From: Cepaea nemoralis
Taxonomy: Eukaryota; Mollusca; Gastropoda; Stylommatophora; Helicidae
Direction of reading: 5' to 3'
Length of the DNA: 64,000 nt
NCBI GenBank assembly: GCA_014155875.1
Contig: JACEFZ010011456.1
Coordinates: forward strand, 400,501 to 464,500
Position numbers and translations under genes: made by a program. The notes under the pieces were generated by a model. That model was not told the DNA's origin. It was given only the letters and a program-made list of their open reading frames with translations, and made no database searches. Each line of letters opens with the position of its first letter. The stretch's first letter is position 1. Below are positions 49,001-54,791 of this stretch, piece after piece.

Positions 49001-49357
49001 ATACCTCACTTGTGTCTTACAAATCAAGGGAACAAACACACAACACTGGTGTCTTACAAATCAATGGATCTAACATACTTTACTAATATATTACAGATCA
49101 AGGAAGGTAACACTCCTCTTACAATTTAAGGGACAAACCTATACCTGTTAAATGTCTTACAATTTAAGGGGCATACCTCATAATGTCTTATAACTCACGG
49201 AACATACCTCATTGATGCTGCACTGTGTTGTAAACTGGCTCTCCATACACTCTATCTCTTCCTCCTTCTCTGCCAGCTCCTGCTGTAGTCTTGTAACTTC
49301 ATCAGTCTTCTGCTTCAGTTCCAAGGCACTCTCGTACAGTTTCAACTTCAGGCCACT
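21909..49357 (-). CDS. SPDL1: Spindly (SPDL1) kinetochore-dynein adaptor, 3' part of gene in 7 exons
   Basis: Spindly is a coiled-coil adaptor that recruits dynein/dynactin to kinetochores and helps silence the spindle checkpoint. Seven exons (49357-49208, 40412-40317, 39210-39100, 36117-35974, 34685-34585, 26933-26749, 22363-21909) join in frame to 413 codons plus stop. Every junction is GT-AG and the phases agree. Residues 1-262 are largely coiled coil. Residues 76-82 read GNSLFAE followed by VDDRR, the Spindly motif (LFxE) that contacts the dynactin pointed end. KYEP is at 259-262, a polar disordered tail follows, and the protein ends in CNQQ, a farnesylation CAAX box like that used for kinetochore targeting in vertebrate Spindly. 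The human protein is about 605 residues with roughly 250 before the motif, so some 170 N-terminal residues are missing. These include the CC1 box that binds dynein light intermediate chain, and they probably lie beyond 64000. Confidence 0.9.
22468..23785 (+). mobile_element. LINE-A copy 2, 5'-truncated
   Basis: Non-LTR retrotransposon reverse transcriptase lying antisense in a SPDL1 intron. The reading frame starts at [13 protein letters not shown] (RT block 1) and contains [30 protein letters not shown] (the catalytic YADD) and the C-terminal GHVMRR. A single-base insertion near 23130 breaks the ORF. The 3' tail is (GATG)n. Perfect 14-bp direct repeats (ATTATTTTTGAAAT) at 22454-22467 and 23786-23799 define the insertion. 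Confidence 0.92.
23812..25232 (+). mobile_element. LINE-A copy 3, 5'-truncated, best-preserved RT
   Basis: It begins inside the RT domain ([10 protein letters not shown]) and extends to an ATTGATTGATTG tail. One frameshift near 24100 separates a 103-codon ORF from a 373-codon ORF (24101-25222) that keeps [27 protein letters not shown] and GHVMRR. GATATT.TTTTT-like repeats at 23800 and 25233 are the probable target duplication. Target site and orientation are almost the same as for copy 2. Confidence 0.9.
25240..26132 (+). mobile_element. hAT transposon 3' end with transposase C-terminus
   Basis: The ORF to 25698 reads [49 protein letters not shown] and [15 protein letters not shown]. This is the C-terminal dimerisation region of hAT transposases of the Charlie/ZBED-like type. 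The DDE core and zinc finger are absent. The element ends at 26132 in GGTTGAGAACCACTG, the typical CAGTGGTTCTCAACC terminal inverted repeat. The left end is missing. Confidence 0.85.
26384..26522 (+). repeat. Short R1-type SINE with 12-bp target duplication
   Basis: CCAGGAAGGCTAACCCGG to the GTAGAAGAAAAAAAA tail, flanked by GTATCATTAATG on both sides (left copy ends near 26381, right copy starts near 26527). Confidence 0.85.
26749..26933 (-). CDS. SPDL1: SPDL1 exon (sixth in window)
   Basis: 185 bp with acceptor TTTTTCCAG and donor GTACGT. It completes a split ACG codon from the previous exon and ends with one base of the next codon. It encodes a charged coiled coil ([18 protein letters not shown]) ending in KYEP. 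Confidence 0.92.
27172..27264. repeat. (GA)n microsatellite and poly-G run
   Basis: (GA)n at about 27172-27216 and about 20 G at 27244-27264. Both lie next to a hAT terminal fragment. Confidence 0.9.
27265..27334 (+). mobile_element. hAT terminal fragment
   Basis: It shares TCTGAAAATATGGTGAAGGG and the terminal AAGGTTGAGAACCACTG with the hAT end at 26132, in the same orientation. Only the end is preserved. Confidence 0.75.
27750..29253 (+). pseudogene. Gypsy-type LTR retrotransposon RT and RNase H, broken
   Basis: Frames show [20 protein letters not shown] then [57 protein letters not shown] (catalytic box), FLGHTI and an RNase H region ending [14 protein letters not shown]. Frameshifts lie near 27927 and 29030, with an in-frame TAA after FSKLDLT near 28220. 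No integrase follows the RNase H, which would fit elements whose integrase precedes RT. The copy lies in the SPDL1 intron between exons at 34585 and 26933. Confidence 0.9.
29254..31596. other. Non-coding stretch, possibly the LTR of the preceding Gypsy element
   Basis: AT-rich to about 30.9 kb, then a GC-richer block (31090-31460) with a TATA-like CTATAAATAG at about 31223. No coding region was recognised. A matching left LTR was not found, so the assignment is only a suggestion. Confidence 0.3.
31597..32940 (-). pseudogene. Non-LTR retrotransposon RT thumb and RNase H, 5'-truncated
   Basis: Minus-strand frames in order: [16 protein letters not shown] and [16 protein letters not shown] (C-terminal to RT), then IVIYTDGSV (start of RNase H), [14 protein letters not shown] and [17 protein letters not shown] (the RNase H GH..V..NE.AD block). 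The three frames are separated by frameshifts or stops. LINEs with a C-terminal RNase H belong to clades such as I, Tad or R1; the exact clade is not determined. Confidence 0.8.
32941..33426. other. Intron sequence, nothing recognised
   Basis: No exon, ORF with domains, or shared repeat was seen. Confidence 0.4.
33427..33655. repeat. R2 interspersed repeat, copy 2
   Basis: Shares CCCCTGGAGTAAACTAGACAG, GGCAACACACGGTCTCT and GAGGTATAACTCCATT with 6079-6335 and 40766-41030. Confidence 0.7.
33900..34085 (-). pseudogene. LINE C-terminal remnant
   Basis: The minus-strand frame reads [20 protein letters not shown] and AGRSGCGRP, matching the (K/R)LFGH..R......VMEG...GRRGRGRP tail of many LINE proteins. 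No RT core remains. Confidence 0.6.
34110..34235 (+). repeat. SINE-F body with TAAC tail
   Basis: CACATGGGGCAGTGAGGAG to CCGTGACTAACTAACC matches the minus-strand sequence at 9893-10012. Confidence 0.6.
34585..34685 (-). CDS. SPDL1: SPDL1 exon (fifth in window)
   Basis: 101 bp. Acceptor TGTTTTCAG, donor AC|GTAAGT. It encodes [20 protein letters not shown], then [13 protein letters not shown], and leaves two bases of a split codon that the exon at 26933 completes. Less coiled-coil in character than its neighbours. Confidence 0.9.
35160..35345 (-). repeat. SINE-C copy
   Basis: GCTTGTAATTTACACCCCCA and GAACAAGCGCTTTTATCCATT match the family. It lies within an SPDL1 intron. Confidence 0.7.
35355..35645 (-). 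repeat. SINE-E, tRNA-like head on minus strand
   Basis: Read on the minus strand from about 35645: AGTGCAGTGGCTAGCACACA (A-box-like) then CATTCGAAACCCC (B-box-like). A body with CTCTCCAGGGTTCAAACAACC lies at the far end. Only this copy was noticed. Confidence 0.5.
35689..35937 (+). repeat. SINE-B copy, most complete, with target duplication
   Basis: The tRNA-like head (GGCTCCGTGGCAAAGGGGTT-like, then GCATTCGAAACACAGC) is followed by the body and a TATGCAACTAACTAAC tail. ACAGCTCAA occurs on both sides (about 35673 and 35937). Confidence 0.75.
35974..36117 (-). CDS. SPDL1: SPDL1 exon (fourth in window)
   Basis: 144 bp, phase 0 at both ends. Acceptor GCACCCCAG, donor AAG|GTTCGT. Encodes [20 protein letters not shown] then [12 protein letters not shown], a leucine-rich coiled-coil segment that aligns with the LQIATLLQ region after the Spindly motif in vertebrates. 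Confidence 0.92.
36370..36640. repeat. R3 interspersed repeat
   Basis: TTTTGCTTGAAATGTATCTA and GTGGTCCATAGA are shared with 47672-47775. The left end is TTCTTTT-rich, which in reverse complement would be a (GAA)n retroposon tail. Confidence 0.5.
36680..37775. repeat. 1.1-kb minisatellite in SPDL1 intron
   Basis: Units of 30 bp (AAATGATGAAACAGTAGAGTG plus CAACTCACC) and 37 bp (with an extra ATGAATG) alternate over about 30 copies with few substitutions. In the SPDL1 sense each unit contains TTTGGTGAGTTG, a match to the 5' splice-site consensus. Serine/histidine-rich ORFs across it are repeat artefacts. Confidence 0.95.
38130..38300. repeat. ~50-bp tandem repeat, 4 copies
   Basis: Units carry TCTTTAACAATGTGTAAAGT, CAGGCACTTACATCAA and CAATCAATC. 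Located in the same SPDL1 intron as the 36.7-kb array. Confidence 0.8.
38755..39020. repeat. ~31-bp minisatellite near SPDL1 exon end
   Basis: About nine units of GACTGACAGACTTAACATG and YATGGARATATCT. The minus-strand sequence just after the donor at 39100 (GCATGCTTGTTAAGTCTTT) resembles the unit, so the array probably grew from the start of the intron. Confidence 0.85.
39100..39210 (-). CDS. SPDL1: SPDL1 exon (third in window), after Spindly motif
   Basis: 111 bp, phase 0/0. Acceptor TTTCTAAAG, donor AAG|GTCTGT. Encodes [20 protein letters not shown] then [22 protein letters not shown] completes the conserved block begun in the previous exon. Confidence 0.93.
39211..39372 (-). repeat. Triplicated 3' splice-site region
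   Basis: Three units of about 60 bp contain AACCTTTAGAAAAACAAAGTA (plus strand). The first contains the real acceptor of the 39210 exon, with AAC belonging to the exon. Two further copies lie upstream in the intron, each with an intact polypyrimidine tract and AG in the minus sense. Confidence 0.85.
39890..40003. repeat. (GA)n microsatellite
   Basis: GAGAGGA units grade into (GA)n from about 39917 to 40003. The Glu/Arg- and Ser/Leu-repeat ORFs here are artefacts. Confidence 0.95.
40317..40412 (-). CDS. SPDL1: SPDL1 exon (second in window) with Spindly motif
   Basis: 96 bp, phase 0/0. Acceptor TTGATTGCAG, donor GAG|GTGAGT. Encodes [18 protein letters not shown] and then [13 protein letters not shown] is the Spindly-box core, and the exon boundary falls between it and VDDRR. 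Confidence 0.93.
40766..41030. repeat. R2 interspersed repeat, copy 3
   Basis: AGGCCCTAAGTCTTGGTCGG to AAGACGGCAAGGTGCCAG. The most complete copy, with CTCTGGAGTAAACTAGATAG inside. Confidence 0.7.
41155..41940 (+). mobile_element. LINE-A copy 4, decayed, with internal foldback
   Basis: It follows the LINE-A frame from [12 protein letters not shown] to the C-terminus and a (ATG)n tail, with many substitutions and frameshifts. At 41409-41547 about 60 bp are followed at once by an imperfect reverse complement of themselves, replacing a few bases of the normal sequence. Confidence 0.85.
42008..42785 (-). mobile_element. LINE-A copy 5, 5'-truncated at the YADD box
   Basis: The minus-strand ORF (42201-42758) is well preserved ([42 protein letters not shown]). 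It is 5'-truncated at ATTAGATATGCAGATGATAC, which codes for IRYADD. AATTCAATAA at 41998-42007 and 42798-42807 is the target duplication, with about 13 bp of filler at the 5' junction. Convergent with copy 4. Confidence 0.9.
43009..43045 (+). ncRNA. Hammerhead-like motif in left palindromic scrap
   Basis: TGTACCTGACGAG and GCGAAATATGCC recur here, but the downstream cleavage segment is missing. Confidence 0.35.
43102..43148 (-). ncRNA. Candidate hammerhead ribozyme, left arm
   Basis: Minus-strand copy of the 45297-45343 motif: TGTAC, CTGACGA, a short stem II, GAAA, a small stem III and AATC before GTGCA. One base in stem II differs from the right-arm copy. Confidence 0.5.
43239..43628 (-). 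pseudogene. Penelope GIY-YIG endonuclease, inverted partial copy
   Basis: The minus-strand frame carries [19 protein letters not shown] then [15 protein letters not shown] and runs to the same C-terminus ([10 protein letters not shown]) as the plus-strand ORF. Homology begins at about 43606; residues before that are junction sequence. This is the 3' portion only, without RT. Confidence 0.9.
43607..45206 (+). CDS. Penelope-like reverse transcriptase with GIY-YIG endonuclease
   Basis: About 530 codons open to the stop at 45206. Landmarks in order: [32 protein letters not shown] (RT core), [28 protein letters not shown] (catalytic YVDD), [10 protein letters not shown], then [16 protein letters not shown] (the GIY-YIG equivalent CIYQ..AVYIG) with Arg and Glu downstream. 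Intact Penelope proteins have a longer N-terminus, so this ORF is truncated. Its apparent start at 43575 lies in the inverted arm and is not native. It was probably inserted not long ago, since the frame is unbroken. Confidence 0.9.
45297..45343 (+). ncRNA. Candidate hammerhead ribozyme, right arm
   Basis: Stem I 297-301 TGTAC pairs with 339-343 GTGCA (one G-U). Core CTGACGA at 302-308, short stem II closed by G309-C316, GAAA at 317-320, stem III hairpin around GCCAGGC, and an AATC whose C338 would be the cleavage site. Hammerheads are known in Penelope-like elements. Stem II is weak, so activity may need a dimer. Confidence 0.55.
45397..46850. other. SPDL1 intron, no gene recognised
   Basis: Contains poly-A runs (about 45601-45611 and 45870-45890). 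A short plus frame at 46198 ([20 protein letters not shown]) looks like the N-terminus of some transposase but has no supporting domain. Confidence 0.4.
46988..47098 (-). mobile_element. RTE-1 3' end with internal deletion
   Basis: The minus strand ends ACAAGAGGAACATGATGAGATG like the RTE-1 element at 54720-54753. Its 5' limit (GAGGGAAGC) is identical to that of the next copy, and about 60 internal bases are missing. Confidence 0.75.
47246..47411 (-). mobile_element. RTE-1 3' end fragment
   Basis: About 165 bp of the RTE-1 C-terminus and 3' end (GGCCGACCACGTAAACG to GATGAGATAAG on the minus strand). It has the same 5' truncation point and flanking units as the copy at 46988. Confidence 0.8.
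47672..47775 (-). repeat. R3 repeat fragment with (GAA)n tail
   Basis: TTCTTCTTCTTCTTTCGCTTGAAA at the left is a tail in reverse complement. It shares GTCCATAGA with 36370-36640. Confidence 0.5.
47893..48484 (-). mobile_element. R1 retroposon fragment
   Basis: The minus strand contains the duplicated 105-bp R1 block (48340-48480), the internal block (48040-48300) and the R1 3' end with GAAGAAGAA tail. ATGTCTTACAATTC lies on both sides. Confidence 0.75.
48522..48813 (+). mobile_element. Helitron 5' end fragment
   Basis: It starts TCTTTATATATAAAAG after an A, then GAATGTTTGTTTG and TTCCCGAATGGTCCATCC, matching the 5' part of the Helitron at 50371. The 3' hairpin and CTAG end are missing. It stops at GAATTAA, a string also present in the array units. 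Confidence 0.7.
49208..49357 (-). CDS. SPDL1: SPDL1 exon (first in window)
   Basis: 150 bp, phase 0/0. Acceptor AATTGTAG, donor GAG|GTATGT. Encodes [20 protein letters not shown] then [20 protein letters not shown], classic heptad coiled coil upstream of the Spindly motif. Phase-0 ends mean that an unseen exon between this and 40412 cannot be excluded. Confidence 0.85.
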
Positions 49358-49434
49358 CTACAATTAATAATAATACAAAGTTAGGTTGCCTTTCAGGTTA
49401 CAGGACTTTGGCTGTTAGTGGATGATGTTAGTCA

Positions 49435-49700
49435 ATGTTACATTCAGTAGTCTGCCATTGCTTTCTGAATGGCTCAAACTCATACCATTGTGAAAATCAA
49501 TGCAAAGCCATCTGTTTCCAAATGACTTGCGGCTATCTTTGAACCTGTTGTGTTGGAATTGTGAAGCTGCATTCACTATATAGAAGAACACTGTTTAAAA
49601 AGTTGCATGCCCTTTGCAGGACATTGCAATCAACCCCAGATTGATTTCCTAGGCAATTGTATGTTCAGTAGTTTGCTATTGCTTTCTGAGCGAGAAGTCA
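49435..49700 (-). repeat. SINE-B fragments, minus orientation
   Basis: Two pieces (49435-49490 and about 49600-49700) carry the reverse complement of the SINE-B body (TTCAGTAGTYTGCYATTGCT). They lie upstream of the first visible exon. Confidence 0.6.
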
Positions 49701-51808
49701 ACACTGAAGTTCAACTTAATGCCAGTGTAGGCATTGAACCGCCTAACTCACCATCACTGCACTGGAAGTTTAAGAGTGAGCTCTCTTATCTTTTTGACCA
49801 TGTCAATGTTCAAAACAGAAATAAAAGAGACAATACACAGACTGATGGCAAAGTGGGAAAGCAAACAGTAGGTAGTTATGGACTTCATCTTAGAGCTCAT
49901 GCCATGTGGTTCTAGTGATCATGTCTCTCCATTCTTTTGTCTTATGTACCACTAATCATTTCTAATACTGTTGTTTCTCCATGCCATGATGTCAAACTGT
50001 CCAGCATCTTCTCTCTTGGTCTCCCTATGCTTCTTCTCCCCTCCAACTTGCCTGCTGTCACAAGTTTCTCCGGTTTTCTATTTCTCATGACATGCGCAAG
50101 GAATGTCAAGTGTCTCCATCTGATGCAAGTAACCAGTCCTTTTTGTAAGTTAACTGTTATCAAAATATCTTTCTTTATTACTCTTGTCTATCTGTCCATG
50201 GCATACATCAGGGGTGGGCTAACTATGGCCTATGGGCTGCATGCGATCCGACAACTGATATTATACGGCCCTCGAGGGCATTTAGAAATAAAAATTTTTA
50301 CTTCGTTTTTAAGTTATTTTGTTGAATTTTACAGAATTTCATGTACCGTTATGATTGTTTTAACATTATATCTATATATATAAAAGGCGATGTCTGTCTG
50401 TATGTATGTATGTTATTTATGCGTTCGCGAACGGCCCATCCAATTGAGATGAAATTTTCTACACGTCTTCTTCTCATTCCCTTGCTGCCAACTGTCATAG
50501 CTTTTTAGTGTACAAACAGTTATTTACTTAATATTTAATTTACATTATAATGTATATATAGCGAGGGGACATAACTTCTAATAGCATTGCTATATATGTA
50601 AAATTGTTGCATATTTCTCAAATAGGTGGACCTTTTCGCTACAGTTATCTACAGGCATATGCGTTATAATCCCCCACCTCCCCCCCCACATCCTCCTCCT
50701 CATCCCCTCCCCCCTCCTCCTGCTCCTCATCCCCCTCCCCCTATTTAGTTATTGGGATGAAGATTGTTCTCTTTCAATCTGTTCGCCATATTTCCGGGAA
50801 CGGGAACTGGAGCTTATATGACTCAATCAATCAATCATGTGCCATGCCGGAAAGCGTGGGCGGTCATGACTCGCCATTTCACTTGATCACCAGTGTCGTG
50901 GATCAGCTCAGTGTTCCTGTCCCGTCCATGCCATGTGGCCAAGCCATCCAGGTATTTTCCTCTCGGGCTTCCTCTTGGTCTGTTCCCTTCGATCTTGCTC
51001 GTTGTCACCAAGTTCTCCAATCCATTTCTTCTCATAACATGTCCAAAAAATTTTGACTGTCTACGTCTAATCTCTCTAATCAGCTTACGATGTTTGTCTC
51101 CTGTAGTGCTTGGTCATTGCTTTTTCTGTTTGTCCATGGTATTCTTTGCATTTTCCTCAGAAACCACATTTCTGCAGCCATCAGATGTTTTTCAGCTTGA
51201 CTGCTCATTGTCCAAGTTTCACATCCATACAAAAGAACAGGCTCTATGTATCCCCTCAACACTCTTTTTCTCGTTTCAATTGACATCTTTTTATTGGTCA
51301 GAATGTTTTTCATCTTGCTTGTTCTAATCTCTTCAAGGCATCTCCCATAAGATGTTATAACTGTTCCAAGATAATTGTACCGATTCACTTGTTGAAGAAT
51401 ATTTCCATTTACTTGTATATTACGGTCTGTAAGGTGTGGAATGCGCCTGGCCCTGCAGCCAGCAGGGTTAGGATCGGCTAGCCTCTCCCAGGAGGGGTGA
51501 AGAGCGAAAATTAGTAGCCTGCCGATGACCCGCAGACTACACAAGTCAACCCCCACCTCCAAGTGGTGCAGACCGGGCAACCATGACTGCGAGGTCATGG
51601 GCTAACGGGGCTATGGCTCGCCATAGGGGATGGACTCCCTGTGGTCAGATTAGTGTCCTAAACCTGCGACTGGCCTAGCAAGCCGGCAGGGGATCTTCAT
51701 ACTGCTCGTAGAAAAACCAAGAAGTATAAACGGACTGACCCAAACGGCTATCGACCCGGCAATGTTAATGGACTACGAGATAGATCAGCGATTCAAAAAA
51801 TAGGCACA

Positions 51809-52846
51809 ATGAACGTCTGTGGTTTCAATAGTAAAGAAGAAGAGCTTATAGAAACAATGGAGAAGAGGAATATTGGTCTGATGGGAATAGCGGACACCAG
51901 AACAAAAGGGAAAGGATGCAAGGAGCTCCACCGCAGTTACACGTTTGTTTACTCTGGAGTAGAACAGCAAGAAAGGGCAAGACACGGTGTGGGAATAGTC
52001 ATCGAACCACGGCTAGCAAGAGGAATACTAGAAATAAAATATATATCAGAAAGAATCATAACAGTGAGAATAAAAGAACAAACAATCACAACATATGTAC
52101 AGATATACGCACCATGTAATGCAAACAATAATGAGCAAGAATGCGAGGACTTCTACGAAGACATACATGATGTGCTAAACAAAATAGATAAGCAGGACAA
52201 CATCATAGTTATGGGAGACTTCAATGCAAGACTAGGACATAACAGAGTGGGCATAGAAAAACACCTGGGAGCATTTGGAGATCAGCAAAATGAAAGGAAT
52301 GATAACGGAAGTAGACTGATAGAGCTTTGCAGCCAACACGACCTCTATATAACAAACACATTCTATAAACATAAAGATTCGCAAGTATACACCTGGTATA
52401 AATGGAACAATCTAGATACTAAAAGCCAAATTGATTTTATATTAACAAGAAATAACAGAAAGAGAAATATATTAGATGCAAGAGCAGTGCCCAATTTCAG
52501 TATAAACACAGATCATAAAGCAGTCGTTGCCACAATAAGAACCATTGGAAGAAGAAAACAAAGAGCAGGAAAATACATGCCATGCGAATCAGTAAACTTA
52601 AAAAACCTTAAAGACGAGGCAGTAAGGGAAAATTATGAGAAAGAACTAACTGAACTCTTTGTAAAATTACCTACGGAAAGAAAAACAGTGGAAGAAGAAT
52701 GGGAGATGTTCAAATCAAGCATTTTAAATACTGCAAAAATAACATGCGGAACCACGAAAAAACGCAAAACACGGATAAAGAAAATAACAAGTTGGTGGAA
52801 CGCAGAAGTAAAGAAAGCGGTAAAAGAAAAAAAAGGAAAAATATAA
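51809..52846 (+). CDS. RTE-1 APE-type endonuclease ORF
   Basis: 345 codons. MNVCGFNSKEEELIE, ADTRTK, HGVGIVIE, YVQIYAPC, IIVMGDFNARLG (catalytic Asp/Asn block), TWYKWNNLDTKSQIDFIL and NTDHKAVVA (the SDH-like final block) follow the order of LINE endonucleases. The frame is open upstream of this ATG for some 50 codons. It ends after KAVKEKKGKI, where a run of eight A at about 52829 has shifted the frame away from the downstream RT ORF. Confidence 0.85.
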   Translation: MNVCGFNSKEEELIETMEKRNIGLMGIADTRTKGKGCKELHRSYTFVYSGVEQQERARHGVGIVIEPRLARGILEIKYISERIITVRIKEQTITTYVQIYAPCNANNNEQECEDFYEDIHDVLNKIDKQDNIIVMGDFNARLGHNRVGIEKHLGAFGDQQNERNDNGSRLIELCSQHDLYITNTFYKHKDSQVYTWYKWNNLDTKSQIDFILTRNNRKRNILDARAVPNFSINTDHKAVVATIRTIGRRKQRAGKYMPCESVNLKNLKDEAVRENYEKELTELFVKLPTERKTVEEEWEMFKSSILNTAKITCGTTKKRKTRIKKITSWWNAEVKKAVKEKKGKI

Positions 52847-52853
52847 AAAGTGG

Positions 52854-54734
52854 TTGAAGAGCAAACAGGAATGTGATTACAGAGAATACAGAATAGCGAG
52901 AAGACATGTGAGTAGAATAGTAAAGAGGGAAAAACAAAAAGACTGGGAAGAGTATGGAGAAACCCTAAATAAAAACTACAAGGAGGCAACCAGAAACTTC
53001 TACAAAAAGATAAGTGCAATGCGAACCAGAGGAGAACCCTTTGACCCAACTGAAATAATTAACAGCGAAAATGGAGAACCAATAAGTGAACAAAAACAGA
53101 TCCTAATAAGATGGAAGCAGTATTTCGAACAACTTCTCAACATCCCATCAGATGTCACAGGAATTCAAGAGACCTACACAGATGTCACCGAGGAACTAGA
53201 ACCAGACATACTAAAAGAAGAAATTATAGAAGCCATCAGATTAGCCCCATTAAACAAATCACCAGGACAGGATGAAATACCAAATGAACTAATTAAAGCA
53301 GCAAGGGAAGTAGGAACAGCTTGGCTACATAGACTATTCAACCATGTTTGGGTAGAACAACAGACACCACGAGACTGGGGAAACGCCATAATTATCCCAA
53401 TTTGGAAAAACAAAGGCAGCAAAAGAGATTGCACACAATACAGAGGCATTTCACTGTTGAGTCATACTGGGAAAATATTTTGCAAAATTCTTGAAAAAAG
53501 ATTACGAACTACTTTAGAACCCCAGCTAAGCGAAACGCAGCTTGGATTTAGGAAAAACAAAGGATGCACAGACGCCATTTTTGCTCTTAGACAACTTATA
53601 GAAAAATCAATTGAATTCAATGAAACACTCTACTTAGCCTTTGTCGACCAAGAAAAGGCATTTGATAGGGTAGATAGAAACAAGCTGTGGGAAATCCTTA
53701 AACAATATGGAGTGAGTACACATCTAACAAACCTATGCAGAAGTTTATACAACAACAGTGAATGCATAGTGAGAGCAACTGGAGAACACTCAGAACCCTT
53801 CACCATAAGATCTGGAGTACGACAAGGTTGTGTCCTGTCCCCTCTCTTGTTCATAACATATATAGACAACATATGTAAAGAAACCAGCCAAGCAGAGACA
53901 GCAAGAATACCGCATGACGAGAACACAGAAGAAGAACCATCTGCAAATCTAACCATTAGAGAACTCCTGTTTGCGGACGACCAAGCACTAATAGCAAAAT
54001 CAGAAGCTGAATTACAAGACCACATGAATAGTCTAAACGAAATGTGTAGGGAACATAACATGAAAATTAGCACAAGCAAAACAGAGGTAATGACTATAAC
54101 TAAAGAAGAACAAACAGCAACAATTCACCTAAACGAACATCCCTTGAAACAAGTAAAGAGCTTCAAGTACCTAGGAAGTATAATATCATCAAATGGCAGA
54201 TCAGAAGACGAGATCGAAAATAGGTGCAATAAGGCAAATCAACTCATTGGACAAATGGCACCAATACTAAAGAACAAACATGTATCAATAACTACTAAGA
54301 AAGCACTTTACAACACAATCTTCCTACCAACTCTGTGCTACCAATGCCAAACCTGGACAATGACAGAAAAAGAGAAAAGAAAAATCACAACAACAGAAAT
54401 GAGGTTTCTGAGAAGAATACTCAACGTATCAAGAAGAGATAAGATCAGAAATGAAGAAATCAGGACTAAAGTAGGGGTTAAAGCTGCTCTAGATTTTATT
54501 AGAAAGCAGCAAGTCAAATGGTTTGGCCATGCAAGTAGGCTACCAGTCAACAGCATGCCACAACAAGCAATGATGTACAGACCAGATGGAAACAGAGGAA
54601 GAGGCCGACCACGTAAACGTTGGACTGAGGGAATAACAGAATCCATGGGAATGTCGATATACGAAGCCCATAACCGGGCACTCTCACGAAGTTTATACTT
54701 CACCTCGACACCGCAAGGTACAAGAGGAACCTGA
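52854..54734 (+). CDS. RTE-1 reverse transcriptase ORF
   Basis: 626 codons from the frame opening, with no internal stops. Landmarks: LNKSPGQDEIPNELIK, TQYRGISLL, FVDQEKAFDRVDR, RQGCVLSPLLF, LLFADDQALIAKS (catalytic FADD), FKYLGSIISS and the C-terminal HASRLP and GRGRPRKRW. In frame it continues upstream to the poly-A slip at about 52829, so endonuclease and RT were one protein. The first residue shown is set by the track and is probably not a start. Confidence 0.88.
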   Translation: MKSKQECDYREYRIARRHVSRIVKREKQKDWEEYGETLNKNYKEATRNFYKKISAMRTRGEPFDPTEIINSENGEPISEQKQILIRWKQYFEQLLNIPSDVTGIQETYTDVTEELEPDILKEEIIEAIRLAPLNKSPGQDEIPNELIKAAREVGTAWLHRLFNHVWVEQQTPRDWGNAIIIPIWKNKGSKRDCTQYRGISLLSHTGKIFCKILEKRLRTTLEPQLSETQLGFRKNKGCTDAIFALRQLIEKSIEFNETLYLAFVDQEKAFDRVDRNKLWEILKQYGVSTHLTNLCRSLYNNSECIVRATGEHSEPFTIRSGVRQGCVLSPLLFITYIDNICKETSQAETARIPHDENTEEEPSANLTIRELLFADDQALIAKSEAELQDHMNSLNEMCREHNMKISTSKTEVMTITKEEQTATIHLNEHPLKQVKSFKYLGSIISSNGRSEDEIENRCNKANQLIGQMAPILKNKHVSITTKKALYNTIFLPTLCYQCQTWTMTEKEKRKITTTEMRFLRRILNVSRRDKIRNEEIRTKVGVKAALDFIRKQQVKWFGHASRLPVNSMPQQAMMYRPDGNRGRGRPRKRWTEGITESMGMSIYEAHNRALSRSLYFTSTPQGTRGT

Positions 54735-54791
54735 TGAGATGAGATGAGATGAGACTTGTATATTACATTGTGGCACTTCTTTCTTCCTAGT

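Larger units (their letters stand above)
46855..49207 (-). repeat. Splice-donor-derived minisatellite in SPDL1 intron
   Basis: Units of about 37-45 bp read, in the minus sense, TGAGGTATGTTARTTCCCTTG and ATTTGTAAGACAC. The array begins at the true donor of the 49208 exon (AATGAG|GTATGTT), so most units carry a copy of that donor. Six nearly identical 37-bp units lie at 48813-49030. Transposon pieces interrupt the array at 46988-47098, 47246-47411, 47672-47775, 47893-48484 and 48522-48813. Confidence 0.9.
51424..54753 (+). mobile_element. RTE-1, nearly full-length non-LTR retrotransposon
   Basis: 3.33 kb with perfect 13-bp target duplications ACTTGTATATTAC (51411-51423 and 54754-54766). A 5' leader of about 385 bp, endonuclease and RT reading frames, a very short 3' UTR and a (GATGA)n end follow. 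The single-ORF APE-RT plan and microsatellite tail resemble RTE-type LINEs; clade assignment is by inspection only. Confidence 0.9.

Noticed and set aside
51080..51598. 172-codon minus-strand ORF
   Set aside because: It runs from the RTE-1 leader into the LINE-A copy across the insertion junction. It is a chance fusion of two elements.
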